DNA of 64,000 bases. Origin: Hirsutella rhossiliensis (taxonomy: Eukaryota > Ascomycota > Sordariomycetes > Hypocreales > Ophiocordycipitaceae). The stretch lies in NCBI RefSeq assembly GCF_020360975.1, contig NW_025408668.1, positions 1,736,001 through 1,800,000 on the forward strand. The letters run 5' to 3'. Below are positions 48,507-61,140 of the stretch, piece after piece; position 1 is the first letter of the stretch, and each line of letters opens with the position of its first letter. The position numbers were made by a program, and so were the translations under genes. The notes beneath the pieces are model-generated. The model ran no database searches. It was given only the letters and a program-made list of their open reading frames with translations, and was not told where the DNA came from.

Positions 48507-50674
48507 TACCCCCTTAGCTATAGCCTGCCCTTTAAGGGCATAGCTAATATAGCTTTAGGCTAGTAAGCGTATAAAGGAGGTTCTTAGCTCTATACTTCTC
48601 CCTTTACTTAAGGAAAGTAGGGGCCCTTTTAGGTCCCTAGGCTCTTTTAGACCTACTTAAGGAATAGGGGCCTAAAGAGGGGAAAGTCCTATAAGAAAGG
48701 GGGCCTTCTTAGAAGGGAAAAACCTAATTAAATAGGGGGCCCTTTAAAGGGAAAAACCTCTTCCTTTTCTTTAGCTATAGACGTTACCTTTTTATACGGG
48801 CTATTAGCTCCTCTTATAGACTCTTAAGGCGGGCCTTTAAGGATAGCTTTTCTCGAACGTCTTTTAGCCTAATTTACTATAAAAAAATAGCTAGCTTCTA
48901 CTTTAGTAAGGGCTTTATAAGACTATTAGCTTTTATCGATACTATTAAAACCTAACGGATAGAAATAAGTCCCCTTTAGACCTCTTAGTATAACTAATAC
49001 TAATAGATATCGATATACTATAGCTAGGTTAATAGCTTACTATTTTCCTTTATAAGAATTTATATAGTCTATATATTATTATATTCTATAGCTAATAGGG
49101 ACGGAATTTATAGTTATAAAGATATAAGTAGCTAGCTAAGGAAAATCGCTTCTTTTAACGCTTTTAAAAGAGCTAGTAGCTCTACCTTTATACTTAAAGT
49201 TATAATAGTAGCTTACTTCGAAGCTCTCTAAGTAATAGTTCCTTTAAAAAGGGATATAATATACCCCTATAAGCTCTTTCTATTTAATAAATTATCTATA
49301 AAAGATAAATCGCTTAAATAAAAGAAGATTTCGGTAGCTAATTTCTTTCTTTCCTACCTTCTTAAGTATAGACTATATAATCTTATTAAATAGAGATAAA
49401 GGATAGCTCTATCTACTACTTCTTAATACTTAGGGCTAGGATTCTAGTTATTCCTAGCTAGCTAAGAGACCGTAAAAGAGATATCCGGTCTAGTAGAAAT
49501 AGCTAAAAAAAGTAAGGAGCCTACCTTTTATTAATATTAGTATTTCTCTTACTCCCTAGCTTAAACGGATGGATTAGGTAAGAGCTCTTTATTTAATATA
49601 GGCGTAAAGGGAAGCTTCTTATCGAGGGATTTAGGAAGGAATTTATAAGCGACCTTATTAATATAGGCGTCCTAGGTAAGCTAGATAGTCTATTAGGACT
49701 TATTCTAAAGGATTTATATCCCTAGGAACTACTTTAGCTCCCTTAGCTTAGTTATCTTATACTTTTATTATAGGCCTCGTATAGCCTCCTTAGTAATAGC
49801 CTCTTCCTCTTTTAGGTAGGCCTAGATAATATCGTCGATATAGAAAAAGACCGTGGTTTTACTATTCTATATTATATACGGTTCTTTAAGGGACTTTCTT
49901 AAAGCCTAGAGCTTTAAGGGAACTAGTTAAATACTATTACTAAAGAAAGGGTAATCTTTATAGTTTATATAAAGCTTTCCTAAGCTATAGAACCTTTCCT
50001 AGCTATTAGAAGCTTAGTAAAAGGCGTATATAAATAACTTCTTCTTCCTTAAGTAGGTAGTTAATAAAAGCGTTAACTATATCTATCTAATTAAGCTCGA
50101 GGTTAAATTTTACTACTATAGCTATAAGGGTCTAAAAAGATATCCCTACTAAGGTAGTTACCTTAGTAGGTAAATCCCCTTTTTCCTATTAATTCCTATA
50201 GATAACTAGCTAGGCTTTATACTTTTAAAGGAAGCTATATTTATTAGTCTTATAGATAAAGACCTACTTATAGCTAATGACCTAATTTCCTCTTACCTTT
50301 TCCTTAAGGACCTTTTTAAAAGACCTTATCTTCTTATATAAGGCTAGGTAGTCTTTCTAGGCCTAGAAAAACTAGTCTTTAAAGGGGTGTTTTTCTAGCT
50401 ACTTTTAGTTTACTAGTAGGTCTAGGAGGTCTCTTTTATATACCTTTCTTACTAATAGCTATAGCTTAAAGAGCTAGCTTACTATAAATACTCCGTAGGA
50501 ACCGTCTTTTATAAGCGTTAGATTAAAGTTAGAAAAACAATTAAAATAAAGGAGTAGTTAGTCTTCTTTTATATTAGGCCCTATACCTTCCTTTACTTTT
50601 AGAAGTAAGGATAAAAAGGCAGCTAGGTAATCTTTTAAGAGAGGTGCCTTTCCTACCCCCTTAAGGGTTAAGAC
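48030..50674 (-). mobile_element. Copia-B copy 2, left segment
   Basis: Minus-strand Copia collinear with copy 1 (41829 onwards). The 3' LTR is 48030-48506 (477 bp), followed by a polypurine tract (minus strand of 48507-48516) that copy 1 has lost together with about 260 bp of adjacent sequence. The reverse-transcriptase box on the minus strand at 49825-49851 reads F-F-Y-I-D-D-I-I, the only intact Y-x-D-D in the window. The element is split at 50674 by a LINE and resumes at 62863. Confidence 0.87.
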
Positions 50675-51559
50675 TATTAAAAAATAATATTATATCTTCT
50701 TAGCTAACTTTTTAAAACTAAGCTTAAAATATAGAAAAAGTATACGCCTAGAACTATCGCGAATAGCATATTACGCCCCCCTAAGTATAGCCTTATATAG
50801 ATATTAGCGGGTGCGTAATATACTACTAAAGATTACGAATTAAGCGAGGTTCTCCTTTATATAGGTAGAAAACTCTTCCCCGCCCTCGCTAACTAAGGGT
50901 ATATGCCCCCCCCCGCTAACGGGACTAAGCCTAGACCTAACTTAGGACCCCGGCCTAGATATAAGGAGGGCCCCTTTAACCTTAACCCCCCCCCCCCTTA
51001 ACTTAAGGGTTAAAATAAGTACCTTAGAAGCTAGGGCCTACTTAGAAGAAGCTTTAGAAGGCTAACGCTTTCTAAGGACCCTAAAAGAAAGGCCTAGGAC
51101 CTAAGACTAAGACCTAAAGGATATTAAGATAAAAGATAATACCTAGCCTATACTAAAGACTAGCCTTTTTTAGGCTTAGCCTAGCCCTACCTTAGGCTAG
51201 CTACTTTTAGCCTAACTAGCCCTTAAAGTAGGTAAAAGGGCAAAAGAGAGCTATACTTAGTAGCCCTATTAGCCTTACGCCTATCTAACCTACGCTTTAA
51301 CGCTCGTAGTAGACCTAGCCCTAGCCCTAGCACCCCTTTCTTAGGGACCGGGCCTAGGGCTTCCTTTAGTAGGCCCTCTAGGCCCTTAAGGAAGCCTAAA
51401 AAATCGAACCCTTCTATAAGACCCTTATAAAAGGACTTAAGAAGGCAGCTATAAGGACCCTAGACCGCTAATAGCCCCCGTAACAGCCCTTATATTAGCC
51501 TAAGGCCGCTTAGTAGCCTAGGGATACCTAAGGAAACCTTAAAGTAAGCTCGTAGGCTA

Positions 51560-52420
51560 AGGTTACTATAAAGAAGGCGCCTAAGGCCTTAGCTAAGGCC
51601 CCGGCTAAGGCTCCGGTAAAAGCCCTAGCTAAAACCCTAGCTAAGGCCTTAGCTAAGAAGAACGTAAAAGAGGACTTTTAACTTATCCTAAAGCTAAAAA
51701 AGGAATAGCTAACGCTAACTATTAACCCTATTACGCTTTATAATAAGCTTAATAAGGCTATAGGGGAACTAGCTATATTAGCTCTATCGACCTTAAATAG
51801 AGGTAATATAGTTATAACGATAAAGGCCCTATATATAGTAAAAAAGCTTTTAGAGTAGCGGGAGAAGTAGTCCTTATACCTTAAGGAGCTACCTATCGAA
51901 TCGGCCGACCTTCCTACTAGCTAGACTAAGCTAGTAGCCCGGAGCGTCCCTAACCTCCTAGAAACCCCTATCCTCGATATCTTCGCTATAAAAGCTAAAA
52001 CCTTTAGCGGGATCGATATCCTAGGGCAGCCTAGGTAGCTAGGCACCCTAGGCCTAATATAGAAGGTAGGATCGGTTGTCTTCGTAGTCCCTTTAAAGGC
52101 TATAAGGGCCGAATACCGAAAAAAAAGCCTTTATATAGTAGGGCTATAGATTTAAGTTAAGGTATATAAGGAATATACTATATATACGTAGTGCTATAGG
52201 TGCCTTTCCTTTAGTTATAACCCTTAGACCTACTAGTAACCTATTAAGTATGCCTTTTACCTAGAAAAGTACCTAACTAAGGACTATAACTACCCTAGCT
52301 ATAAGGCTAGCTAAGGCTACTCTTACTTTAAGGTCTAATATTATAACTATAAGGGAGAGTACTTTACGACTAATAAAGTATAATATAGAGTCTATAAGAG
52401 AATAACTAATACTTAATAGC
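51560..52420 (+). pseudogene. LINE ORF1 (nucleic-acid-binding gag-like), RIP-broken
   Basis: Frame with few stops other than TAA/TAG. It starts with a (Lys-Ala-Pro/Leu-Ala)n stretch whose Pro codons are partly RIP-changed to Leu, and ends with Cys/His-rich sequence (C-Y-R-C at 52192-52203; further Cys positions now read Tyr). The family role is binding the LINE RNA in a ribonucleoprotein. Confidence 0.7.
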
Positions 52421-52599
52421 CTTAGCCCCTTTTTACTATTAGGGCCCTTAAAGCCCCCTAGGCCTCCTAGGCCTAACTATAACCCTATTAATATTATATA
52501 GTATAATACTAATAAGTAGGAAATAGCTAACCTATCGATCTTAAAGTAGGCCCTAAAAATAAGAGCGGACCTTATCTTATTATAAGAGCCTTACCTTTA

Positions 52600-54949
52600 T
52601 AAGATCGATAATAGCTATATCCTTATATAGTATCCGGCCTATAACGTTATAACCCCTATCTCTTCTACCGACTTTCCTAAGCTCGCTAGAAGGCCTAGGG
52701 TTATAGCTTATAAGAGGAAGGAAGCTTAGATAGAAGCTAGCCCTAGCTTTAACCTCTTTTACGATCCTAATATATAGGCTATAAGGGTAGAAGGCGCCGA
52801 GCTATTTACCTTTATTAACCTATATAACGAAAAAGAAGTTAAAGGGGCCCTAGCTAGCTAAGGCTAGTAAGGGCCCTTTATAATAAAAAGGCTGCTACTA
52901 ATAGCCTAGCTCCTATAGTAGCCCTTCCTATTAGTAAGGGACTTTAACTTATACTACTTTTATTAGAACCCTTCTACGGAACCCTTTAAGGCCTATAAGG
53001 TAGAAGCCTTTATTAGCTAGCTCGACTACTATAAGGCTTCCTTACTAACGGATCTTAAGGTAGCTATAAAGGGCACCTATTAAAGGAAAGGCTTAAAAGG
53101 GGCCTTAGTTATAGACCTTACTTTCTATAGCCCTTTTAAATAGCTAACCTAGGCTAACTTCCGCTTCTTAAAGGCTATAGGCTTAGATTATAGGCCTATA
53201 GCCTTTAAAGCTAGCTTAGGGGGCCTTAATAGGCTACTACTAGCTAGGCCTACTACCTATAATTATAGGAAAGTAAACTAAAAGGTATTCTTAGAATACC
53301 TAGCTAAGAAGGAATAGGACCTCCTTATAGCTATAGAGAGGGCTATAAAAAGAGATAACTTAGAAGGGATAGCTTCCCTTTTAATAAGAACCCTTATAGA
53401 GGCCTCGAACGTAGTAATACCGAAAAAGAGGCCCTATAAGGGATCTAAGCCCTAGTAGACCGACGAGCTAATATACCTTTAAAAAGCCCTAAGCTAAGCC
53501 TAATAAGCTTATAGGCTAGCCTAGGATAAAGAGAGCTAAAAGAGCTTTATAAAGGCCCGAAATAGCTTTAAGTATACTATTAAGGCTATTAAAAAGCAAT
53601 ACTAAGAGAGCTTCTTAATAAAAGTAATAAGAAAGGACGTCTTTATAGCCTTTTCCTATACTAAGGCTAAAGCTAACCCTACCCTTCTTAGTATCTCGTA
53701 TATAAAAAAAGGGATAGAGGTAAAAGCTAATATCTTTATAGAAAAATATAAGGCCTTCCTAATAACCCTTTTTCTAACCCTAGACCCTAGCCCTAGCCCT
53801 CCCCTTAGCCCCCCTTAGAACCTAGAAAAAGAAGAGCCCCTAGGCTATATAGGTAGTAAGGGTATAGTTAAGTAAGACTAGCTAAAGCTAAAGGACCCTA
53901 AGATTAAAAGGGCTATTTTTAGCTCTTTTAATAAGAAAGCCCTTAGCCCGGACTCCCTTAGCTTCCTCCCTATCTAATATATATATAAGGCTATCCCTAT
54001 AGTCTTTAATAGGGCCTATAAAGCCTTATTTAACTAAGGATACTACCTTAAGGCGTAGAAGGAAGCTATAAGAATTATACTCTCTAAGTAAAATAAGTAA
54101 GACTATACTATCCCTAAGTCCTATAGGGTTATAAGTCTACTTAACTACTTAGGAAAAGTCCTTAAAAAGCTATACGCTACCTAGCTAAGCTATCTAGCTA
54201 ATATAGCTAGGCTTCTAAACCCTATATAGCTAAGGGGATAAAAGCAATAGTTAGCTATAAATATAGCCCTCCTCCTCCTATACTATATCTAAAAGAAGCG
54301 GGAGTCTAATAAGAAGGCTATTACTAGTACCCTCTTATTAGATATAAAGGGCGCCTTTAATTTTATATCGAAGGAATAGCTTATAAGGGTCCTAAAGAAA
54401 TTAAACCTCCCTAAGGCCCTTATAAGCTAGGTAAACTACTTCCTTACTAAAAGGAAGATCTAGCTAGCCTTCGAGGGGTAAGTTTAGCCTTTTATAGACC
54501 TAGTAATAGGAGTGCCCTAAGGGTCCCCTATTAGCCTTATTTTATTCCTCTTATACGTAAGGGGGATACTAGCGGCTAAGGGATACTAGCTATCTTATAT
54601 AGATAACTTTAGTATCTTTATAATATCGACCTCGGCTAAGAAAAACGTTCGGTAGCTAAAAGTAATAGCTACTAACCTATTTAAATAAGCTAAAGACTAA
54701 GGGGTCTACTTTAACCCTTTAAAGATAGAACTTATCTACTTTAATAGGCAACGATAGCCTATTTTAGAGGGTATAATAGTAGGAGGCTTATTTTTCGAGG
54801 TAAAGCCCTTAGTACGCTAGCTAGGGGTCTTCTTTAATTCTAGGCTCCTATTTAAATAATATATTAAGAAGAAGGTGGCATCCGTATAAGCTGCCTTTAA
54901 AGGACTATCTTACTTAACCTCTATATAAAAAGGCCTATTATTTAAAACC
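52600..54949 (+). pseudogene. LINE ORF2 endonuclease/reverse transcriptase, 5' part
   Basis: Endonuclease-like then reverse-transcriptase sequence. Recognisable pieces are P-K-S-Y-R-V-I-S-L-L-N (about 54116), L-L-D-I-K-G-A-F-N (about 54340), G-V-P-x-G-S-P-I-S (about 54510) and Y-I-D-N-F (about 54595). Continued at 61141. Confidence 0.82.
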
Positions 54950-55646
54950 TATAAGAATATACCCTTATATTCCTATTTTACTATTATAAAGAAATAATAG
55001 GCATAGGGAGGCTTTATAGAATAAGCTAGTAAAAAGAGGCTCTATAATATAGTCTAAGGGAATAACCCTTAAAAGACAAAGACCTCTACTAGATAACTAT
55101 ACCTTCCTCTAGGAAAAGCGGGTTAGGATAAGCCTATCCCTATAAATAGAAATATATATAAAATGCATAAGTCAATTACGAGTAGAACGGATACCCTATT
55201 GCCTATTTTGGCTTAGCGGTTCCGAAGATATCCGCGATACGAGAATAGGTAGGGCATAGAATATTCTAGTTAAATCTACTACTTATGCTAGAACCTATAG
55301 TCTTACGTTAACCATTACGCTATAATTAGACCACCTACTAAGTTAGGAAGATATACTATAGATAGAACTTTTTAAGCACTATAGAATATACTAGAAAGCT
55401 AACTAATTAGTCTACTAGTAGGCGAGCAATGGTCTATAAAGGACGAAGGATTTCCCTAGGAGTAGTAGATAGAAGTAGTAAGTTCGTAAGTATCTTTTAC
55501 AACGCTATTCTTTTAATATATTATTTAGCCCCTTATATACTCGTTATAAATTCCGGACCAAATCCTACCCTATACTCCTTCGACCGATCTTTCCGCTTAC
55601 GTTATTAATTACCCGATTCTGCGCTTATTGCTTATACCTTCTTATA
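54950..55646 (+). repeat. Copia-A 5' LTR
   Basis: 697 bp, highly similar to 60445-61140. Confidence 0.92.
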
Positions 55647-55689
55647 GGTTATAAGCCCGGCTTCTTTATAAGTCGGGTAATAACTTCGA

Positions 55690-58600
55690 AAAGTCTTCGA
55701 AATTCTAATACTAACTATACGACCTCGAATTATCTAAAATAGGCTCTAAGGATAAGTTCGAATTTACTAAACTTAAGGGTCGTTCTAACTATACCTTCTA
55801 GGCTATTTAAATATAGGCTCTTTTAGTTAGAGAGAAGCTTTCTACTACTATATAGCAAGAAAATTACTTAAAAATAGAAGAAGCACTTACTTTGATTTTT
55901 CTTCGTATTAAAGATAGTCCTTTAACCTAAATAAAGTATATAACAAATGCTAAAGAGGCGTAGGATAGGTTAAAAAACCTATATAACCCTATTTCCTTTA
56001 CCTCGAATTACCTACTTATAAAGGAGCTTTTTAATACTTCGGTAGGGGATTTCGAATCTAGCTATATAACTAATATAACGTAAGCTCTTCGAAATAACTT
56101 AGAAGCTTTTAATCTAGAGTCTCTCTCTAGTAGTCTTATAGACGAATTTAAGAGGACTAAGTTTCTAGAAAATCCTCCTAAGTAGGCTTTCTTTACTAAG
56201 ATGCCCTAGAAAAAGATAAAAATTATATTATAATGCACTTACTATAAGAAGAAAGGGTATCTAGTTAAAGATTACTACTATCTTTACCTAGAAAAGGCCC
56301 TTAAAGGCTTTTCTAAAAATTTAAAAAATTAAAAGAAAGGAATACCTTCTAAGAGGCCTAGAAAACCTTCTATAGAAGGAAATCCTATCGAATTAGACTC
56401 TTACGTCGATAAGAAGACGAAAAACCCTCTTCTCTATATATATCGGAAGTAGAAAAAATAGAAATCGATAATTAAACGGATAAAGAACCGGAAATCGATT
56501 TTTCTATTCCTCCTCCTACCCCTAGAGGCTATAAAAGCTCCGAAGAAGAAGCAGAGGTATATATCTCTTCGAATATCCTAAAAAAAGCCGTATTTAATGA
56601 TAGGTAAATAGGACCTTTAAATTCTTCTCGAATTAAAGACCTTATATATAAGGTAAAAGAGAAGGAAATCCCTTATAAAACCTTAGAGAATAGAAATTTC
56701 TATAATTTTATATATAATACCGGTGCTACTAGGTATATAGTATCAGAAAAGAAATTCCTTATTAATTTTCGAACTATCTCTACTAAGGTTAATTAGGGAA
56801 AGGCATCCTATATAATTATTAAAGGCTACGGAGATCTCCTTTTTAGATTTCCGAAAAATAAAAGGCTATTTATCTTAAGAAACTACCTTTTTATACCTAA
56901 ATTAGGGGTAAATATTATAAGCCAATCGTATTTTAAAAATACTTATGCCTTTATTAATAGCAAGGAAATTTTCCTACTAAATAACTAGGCTAATATTATA
57001 TCTAAAGGAAAACAGTAAGATAACCTTTATATCTTCTCTTTAGAAATTCCTTTCTTAAAGAAGAAGACATTCCTATATAATATTAATAATATAAGGAATA
57101 ATATAAAGGACCTTAACTTTTATTTATAGCATTTAAGGCTAGGATATATAAGTCTTAAAGCCTTACTAGAAACCTTTAAAAGATATAATAAAGATATAAC
57201 TATCCCTAAGAAGGATATTATAAAAATTAAAGAATGCGAGGCTTATATTAAAGTAAAGGCAACTAATAAGAGGAATAAATCCCTATCTAATAAGGTATAT
57301 AATTACCTTAATAGAGTTACTATTAATATTTAAGGACCTATAAAGACCCTTACTTATAATAAATATACCTCCTTTATATCCTTTTTAGATATAGGGATAA
57401 GATATTTAGAAATATCTTTAATAAAATCTAAGGTAGAAGCCCTAGATAAATTCTTAGAATATAAAGCCTTAGTTAAAAATAACTAGGATAATATTACTAT
57501 AAAGGAAGTCTTTTTAGATAACGTAAAAGAATTCCTATATAAAATAAAACCCTACTACTTAGGAAAGGGAATAAAATATTATACTAGCCCTCCTAGGACT
57601 CCCGAATTAAACAGAGCAATAGAGAGGATTAATAGGACTATTTTAAATAAAGTCTAAGCTATTTTATTTACGGCAAAACTGCCTAAATATCTATAGGGAG
57701 AAGCTATTCTAATAGCAGCCTATTTATATAATAGGACCCCTTACTTACGAATAGGCTTCTAAACTCCTATAAAGAAGAAGGAAAATAAATCTCTAGCCTT
57801 AGAAGACTTAGAGAAAATTAAGACCTTTAGAAGTACTATTTATTATAAAAATAAAGACCCCTTAGATAAGCTAGAGATAAGAGCTTATAAGGGTATTATT
57901 ATAGGCTATACTAAAAATGCTTATAAAATATATAACTTTTCGAAAAGAAAGGTAATAATTTCTAGAGATATTATTATCCTAGAAAATAAATTTATAGAAA
58001 ATTAAAAGTAAGAAGCCCTTAGGACTTTAACTTTAATACCTTACCTTCTATAAATAAGGTCCCGGATAATTATTTATAAAGGGAACCTATATATAAAGAA
58101 GGCAATAACTCTTCTTTAAAAGAAGAGAAAAATAACCCTCCTATAGAGAAGGAAGATAACCCTCCTATAGAGAAGGAAGATAAACCTCCTATAGAGAAGG
58201 AAGATAACCCTCCTATAAAGAAGGAAGATAACCCTTTTATAAAAAAGGGAAATAATCCTCTTTTAAAAAAGGGATTAAATAAGGATCTAAAAATCCGTAT
58301 TAATATACCTAAGAAGCTAAACGGATTTTATAAAGACTATATCGTATACCCCGAAATAAATACTATATTAAATAGTAAAAGTAAAGAGATTATTCTATCT
58401 TTACTAGAAAATAAGGATCCTATAGAGCCTAAAACATTTAAATAGGCTATAAATAGCTTAGAAGCTATAGAATAGAAAAGGGCTATATTTCTAGAAATAG
58501 AAGAGCTCTTAAACTAAAATACCTAGGAATTAAAGCCTCTTCCTAGCGATAGGGAGGCCCTAAGCGGCCGTTAGGTCTATAAAATAAAGCGGGATATTAA

Positions 58601-60050
58601 TAATAATATTATTAAATATAAAGCCCGCTATATAGTATAAGGATTTAATTAGGTCTATAGCCTAGATTATTTAGAAACCTTTTCTACGATAGTAAGACCC
58701 GAATCTATTAGAATACTACTTATAATAGCTATTTCTAATAATTATACTTTACTATAATACGATATAAAAAATGCCTTTATATATACTAAAATAGATATAG
58801 ATATTTATATAAAAATCCTTATAGGCTACGAAGAGCTAATACTTAAAGACTAGTTTAATAAAACTAGTATAAGTATAATATTAGCTATTTATAGTTTCTA
58901 GAGCTATATAAAAGAAAAAGCTAGTAGTAAAATTAAAGAAAGCATTATACGGCCTTAAATAAAGCCTAAAGTTTAGTATAACTATCTTAGCTCTATATTA
59001 GCTAAGATAGGATTTTCAGCCTTCCTATAGATAAAGGGTATTTATAAATACGCAATATAAAATTACGATAGTAATCTACGTAGATAACCTCCTAATAATA
59101 GGCCTAATAAAGGTATAATAAATAGTCTACTTAAAAAGTAGTAGATTATATAAAGGTTTAGCCTCTAGGCGAACTAAAAGACTTCTTAGGAATATATATA
59201 ATTATAAACTAGAGTAGAAAGGAGATATTTATATCCTAGAAAAATATACTGTAATAAAATACGAGAATATAATAAAGAAGACTTAGGGACTTTTAATACG
59301 CTTACTATAGTAGGAGTAAAGCTTAAAAAGGCTACTATAACGCCTTCGTAAAAAGAAATCCTTATTTACTAAAGGGAAATAGGGGCTCTATTATATCTAG
59401 CTATAATAAGCAGGCTAGACATTTTATATGCTATTATTTCCTACGCTAGATTTGCTTCTAAACTAGATAATACGCATTTTAAAGCGTTAAATACTATCTA
59501 GAAATATTTAAATAAATATCCTAACCTAGGGATAATTTATTATTATAATATCCCTTATACTTATAATTTTATAAAAGGTTATTCTAACGCTAGCTAGGCG
59601 TCTAACCTTATAGATAGAAAATCCGTTTCCGGATACTATTTCTATATTTATAAAAATATTATAAGTTAGGCCTACTAGAAGTAAAAATCTATAGCCCTAT
59701 TAACCTACGAAGCTAAATTTATTGCCCTTAGGGAGGCTAATAAAAAAGCTTTATATCTAAATCAGCTATTTTATACGATAAATAATAGCTTATCTATTAG
59801 AATTCCTAATACTATACCTCCTATCTTAATAGATAACGAGGCAGCTATTAAATTAGCTGAAAATCCGGAATTCTATAAAAAGACAAAGTATATAGATATT
59901 GCTTACTTCTATACCTAAGAAAATATTAGGGAAAAGAAGATTCGGATTTTCTATATTAAATCCGAAGATAATATTGCCGATATATTTACTAAGGAACTAA
60001 GAAGAGAAAAATTCTTTAAGTTCTAAGAGCTTCTTCCCTTAGGGAATTAA
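55690..60050 (+). pseudogene. Copia-A gag-pol polyprotein, RIP-broken
   Basis: Gag, protease, integrase, reverse transcriptase and RNase H in Copia order (integrase before reverse transcriptase), with Gln/Trp codons replaced by TAG/TAA. The integrase D-D-E region includes P-E-L-N-R-A-I-E-R (about 57605). A repeated acidic segment encoded by the 24-bp tandem array (58134-58275) lies between integrase and reverse transcriptase. Confidence 0.85.
58134..58275 (+). repeat. 24-bp tandem repeat, about 6 units, inside Copia-A
   Basis: Units of the form AACCCTCCTATAGAGAAGGA plus AGAT, encoding Asn-Pro-Pro-Ile-Glu-Lys-Glu-Asp repeatedly. Four units are near-perfect and the last two diverge. Confidence 0.9.
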
Positions 60051-60444
60051 AAGAGCCTTAAAAAGAAAAGCTTATATCCCCTTAATAGAGGTTTTTTAGC
60101 TATCTTTTACTTTCTTAGCTTTTCCTCTATATATAACTAATAGGTTTTTTCCTTTAAAAAGGTTTCCTATTAGTAAAAAACAACTTATAAAAATAGGGTT
60201 TTTCCTTATTAAAAGGTTTCCTATAATAATAACTCTATAAGGCTTTTCCCTTATAAAGGTTTGCTTAAAAAGAGGAGAAATAATTATAACTAGGATTTTT
60301 CCTACCTAAGGTTTTTCCTAGAAAGGGTTTTAAAATTTTTCCCTTATATTCCTATTATATACCTTATTCTTAATAAGGATAATTCTACTATAAAAGAAAT
60401 AACTAGTAAAGAGTACTATTTACTTAGTACTCTTTAAGGGAGGC

Positions 60445-61140
60445 TATAAGAATATACCCTTATATTCCTATTTTACTATTATAAAGAAATAATAGGCATA
60501 GGGAGGCTTTATAGAATAAGCTAGTAAAAGAGGCTCTATAATACAGTCTAAGGGAATAACCCTTAAAAGACAAAGACCTCTACTAGATAACTATACCTTC
60601 CTCTAGGAAAAGCGGGTTAGGATAAGCCTATCCCTATAAATAAAAATATATATAAAATGCATAAGTTAATTATAAGTAGAACGGATACCCTATTGCCTAT
60701 TTTAGCCTAGCGGTTCCGAAGATATCCGCGATATAAGAATAGGTAGGGCATAGAACATTCTAGTTAAATCTACTACTTATACTAGAACCTATAGTCTTAC
60801 GTTAACTATTACGCTATAATTAGACCACCTACTAAGTTAGGAAGATATACTATAGATAGAGCTTTTTAAGCACTATAGAATATACTAGAAAGCTAACTAA
60901 TTAGTCTACTAGTAGGCGAGCAATAGTCTATAAAGGACGAAGGATTTCCCTAGGAGTAGTAGATAGAAGTAGTAAGTTCGTAAGTATCTTTTATAACGCT
61001 ATTCTTTTAATATATTATTTAGCTCCTTATATACTCGTTATAAATTCCGGACGAAATCCTACCTTATACTCCTTCGACCGATCTTTCCGCTTACGTTATC
61101 GATTACCCGATTCTACGCTTATTACTTATACCTTCTTATA
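60445..61140 (+). repeat. Copia-A 3' LTR
   Basis: 696 bp. It differs from the 5' LTR mainly by CpA-to-TpA or TpG-to-TpA changes, that is, by RIP after insertion. Confidence 0.92.

Larger units (their letters stand above)
50675..54949 (+). mobile_element. Tad-like LINE retrotransposon, 5' segment (ORF1, EN, RT)
   Basis: Non-LTR element inserted into Copia-B copy 2. Target duplications are AAGGGTTAAGAC (50663-50674) and AAGGGTCGAGAT (62863-62874), differing only at RIP sites. ORF1 (about 51560-52420) has a Lys-Ala-Pro-Ala repeat (51583-51660) and a gag-type zinc-knuckle region starting with C-x-x-C at 52192-52203. ORF2 follows: endonuclease-like sequence (about 52600-53400), then reverse transcriptase with Y-I-D-N-F at about 54595 (Y-I-D-D changed) after the G-V-P-Q-G-S-P-I-S region (about 54510). 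The frame is cut at 54949 by Copia-A. Without that insert the LINE is 6.0 kb, apparently full length. Dead through TAA/TAG. Confidence 0.87.
54950..61140 (+). mobile_element. Ty1/Copia retrotransposon 'Copia-A', nested in the LINE
   Basis: Complete 6.19-kb plus-strand element. LTRs are 54950-55646 (697 bp) and 60445-61140 (696 bp), with perfect inverted ends TATAAGAA and TTCTTATA. The target duplication is AAACC (54945-54949) and GAACC (61141-61145), differing by one RIP-type change. The primer site GGTTATAAGCCCGG (55647-55660) fits the anticodon-loop half of initiator tRNA-Met. A purine tract lies at about 60435-60444. Gag zinc knuckle is at about 56234-56275; protease N-T-G-A at 56716-56727 (D-T-G-A mutated); integrase H...H...C-x-x-Y from 57130; reverse transcriptase Y-V-D-N at 59077-59088; RNase H (S-V-S-G-Y) and the A-D-I-F-T-K-E-L tail at about 59978. 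All broken by RIP. Confidence 0.92.

Noticed and set aside
58134..58275. CRISPR-like array
   Set aside because: Units are contiguous 24-bp tandem repeats without spacers, in frame within a Copia polyprotein.
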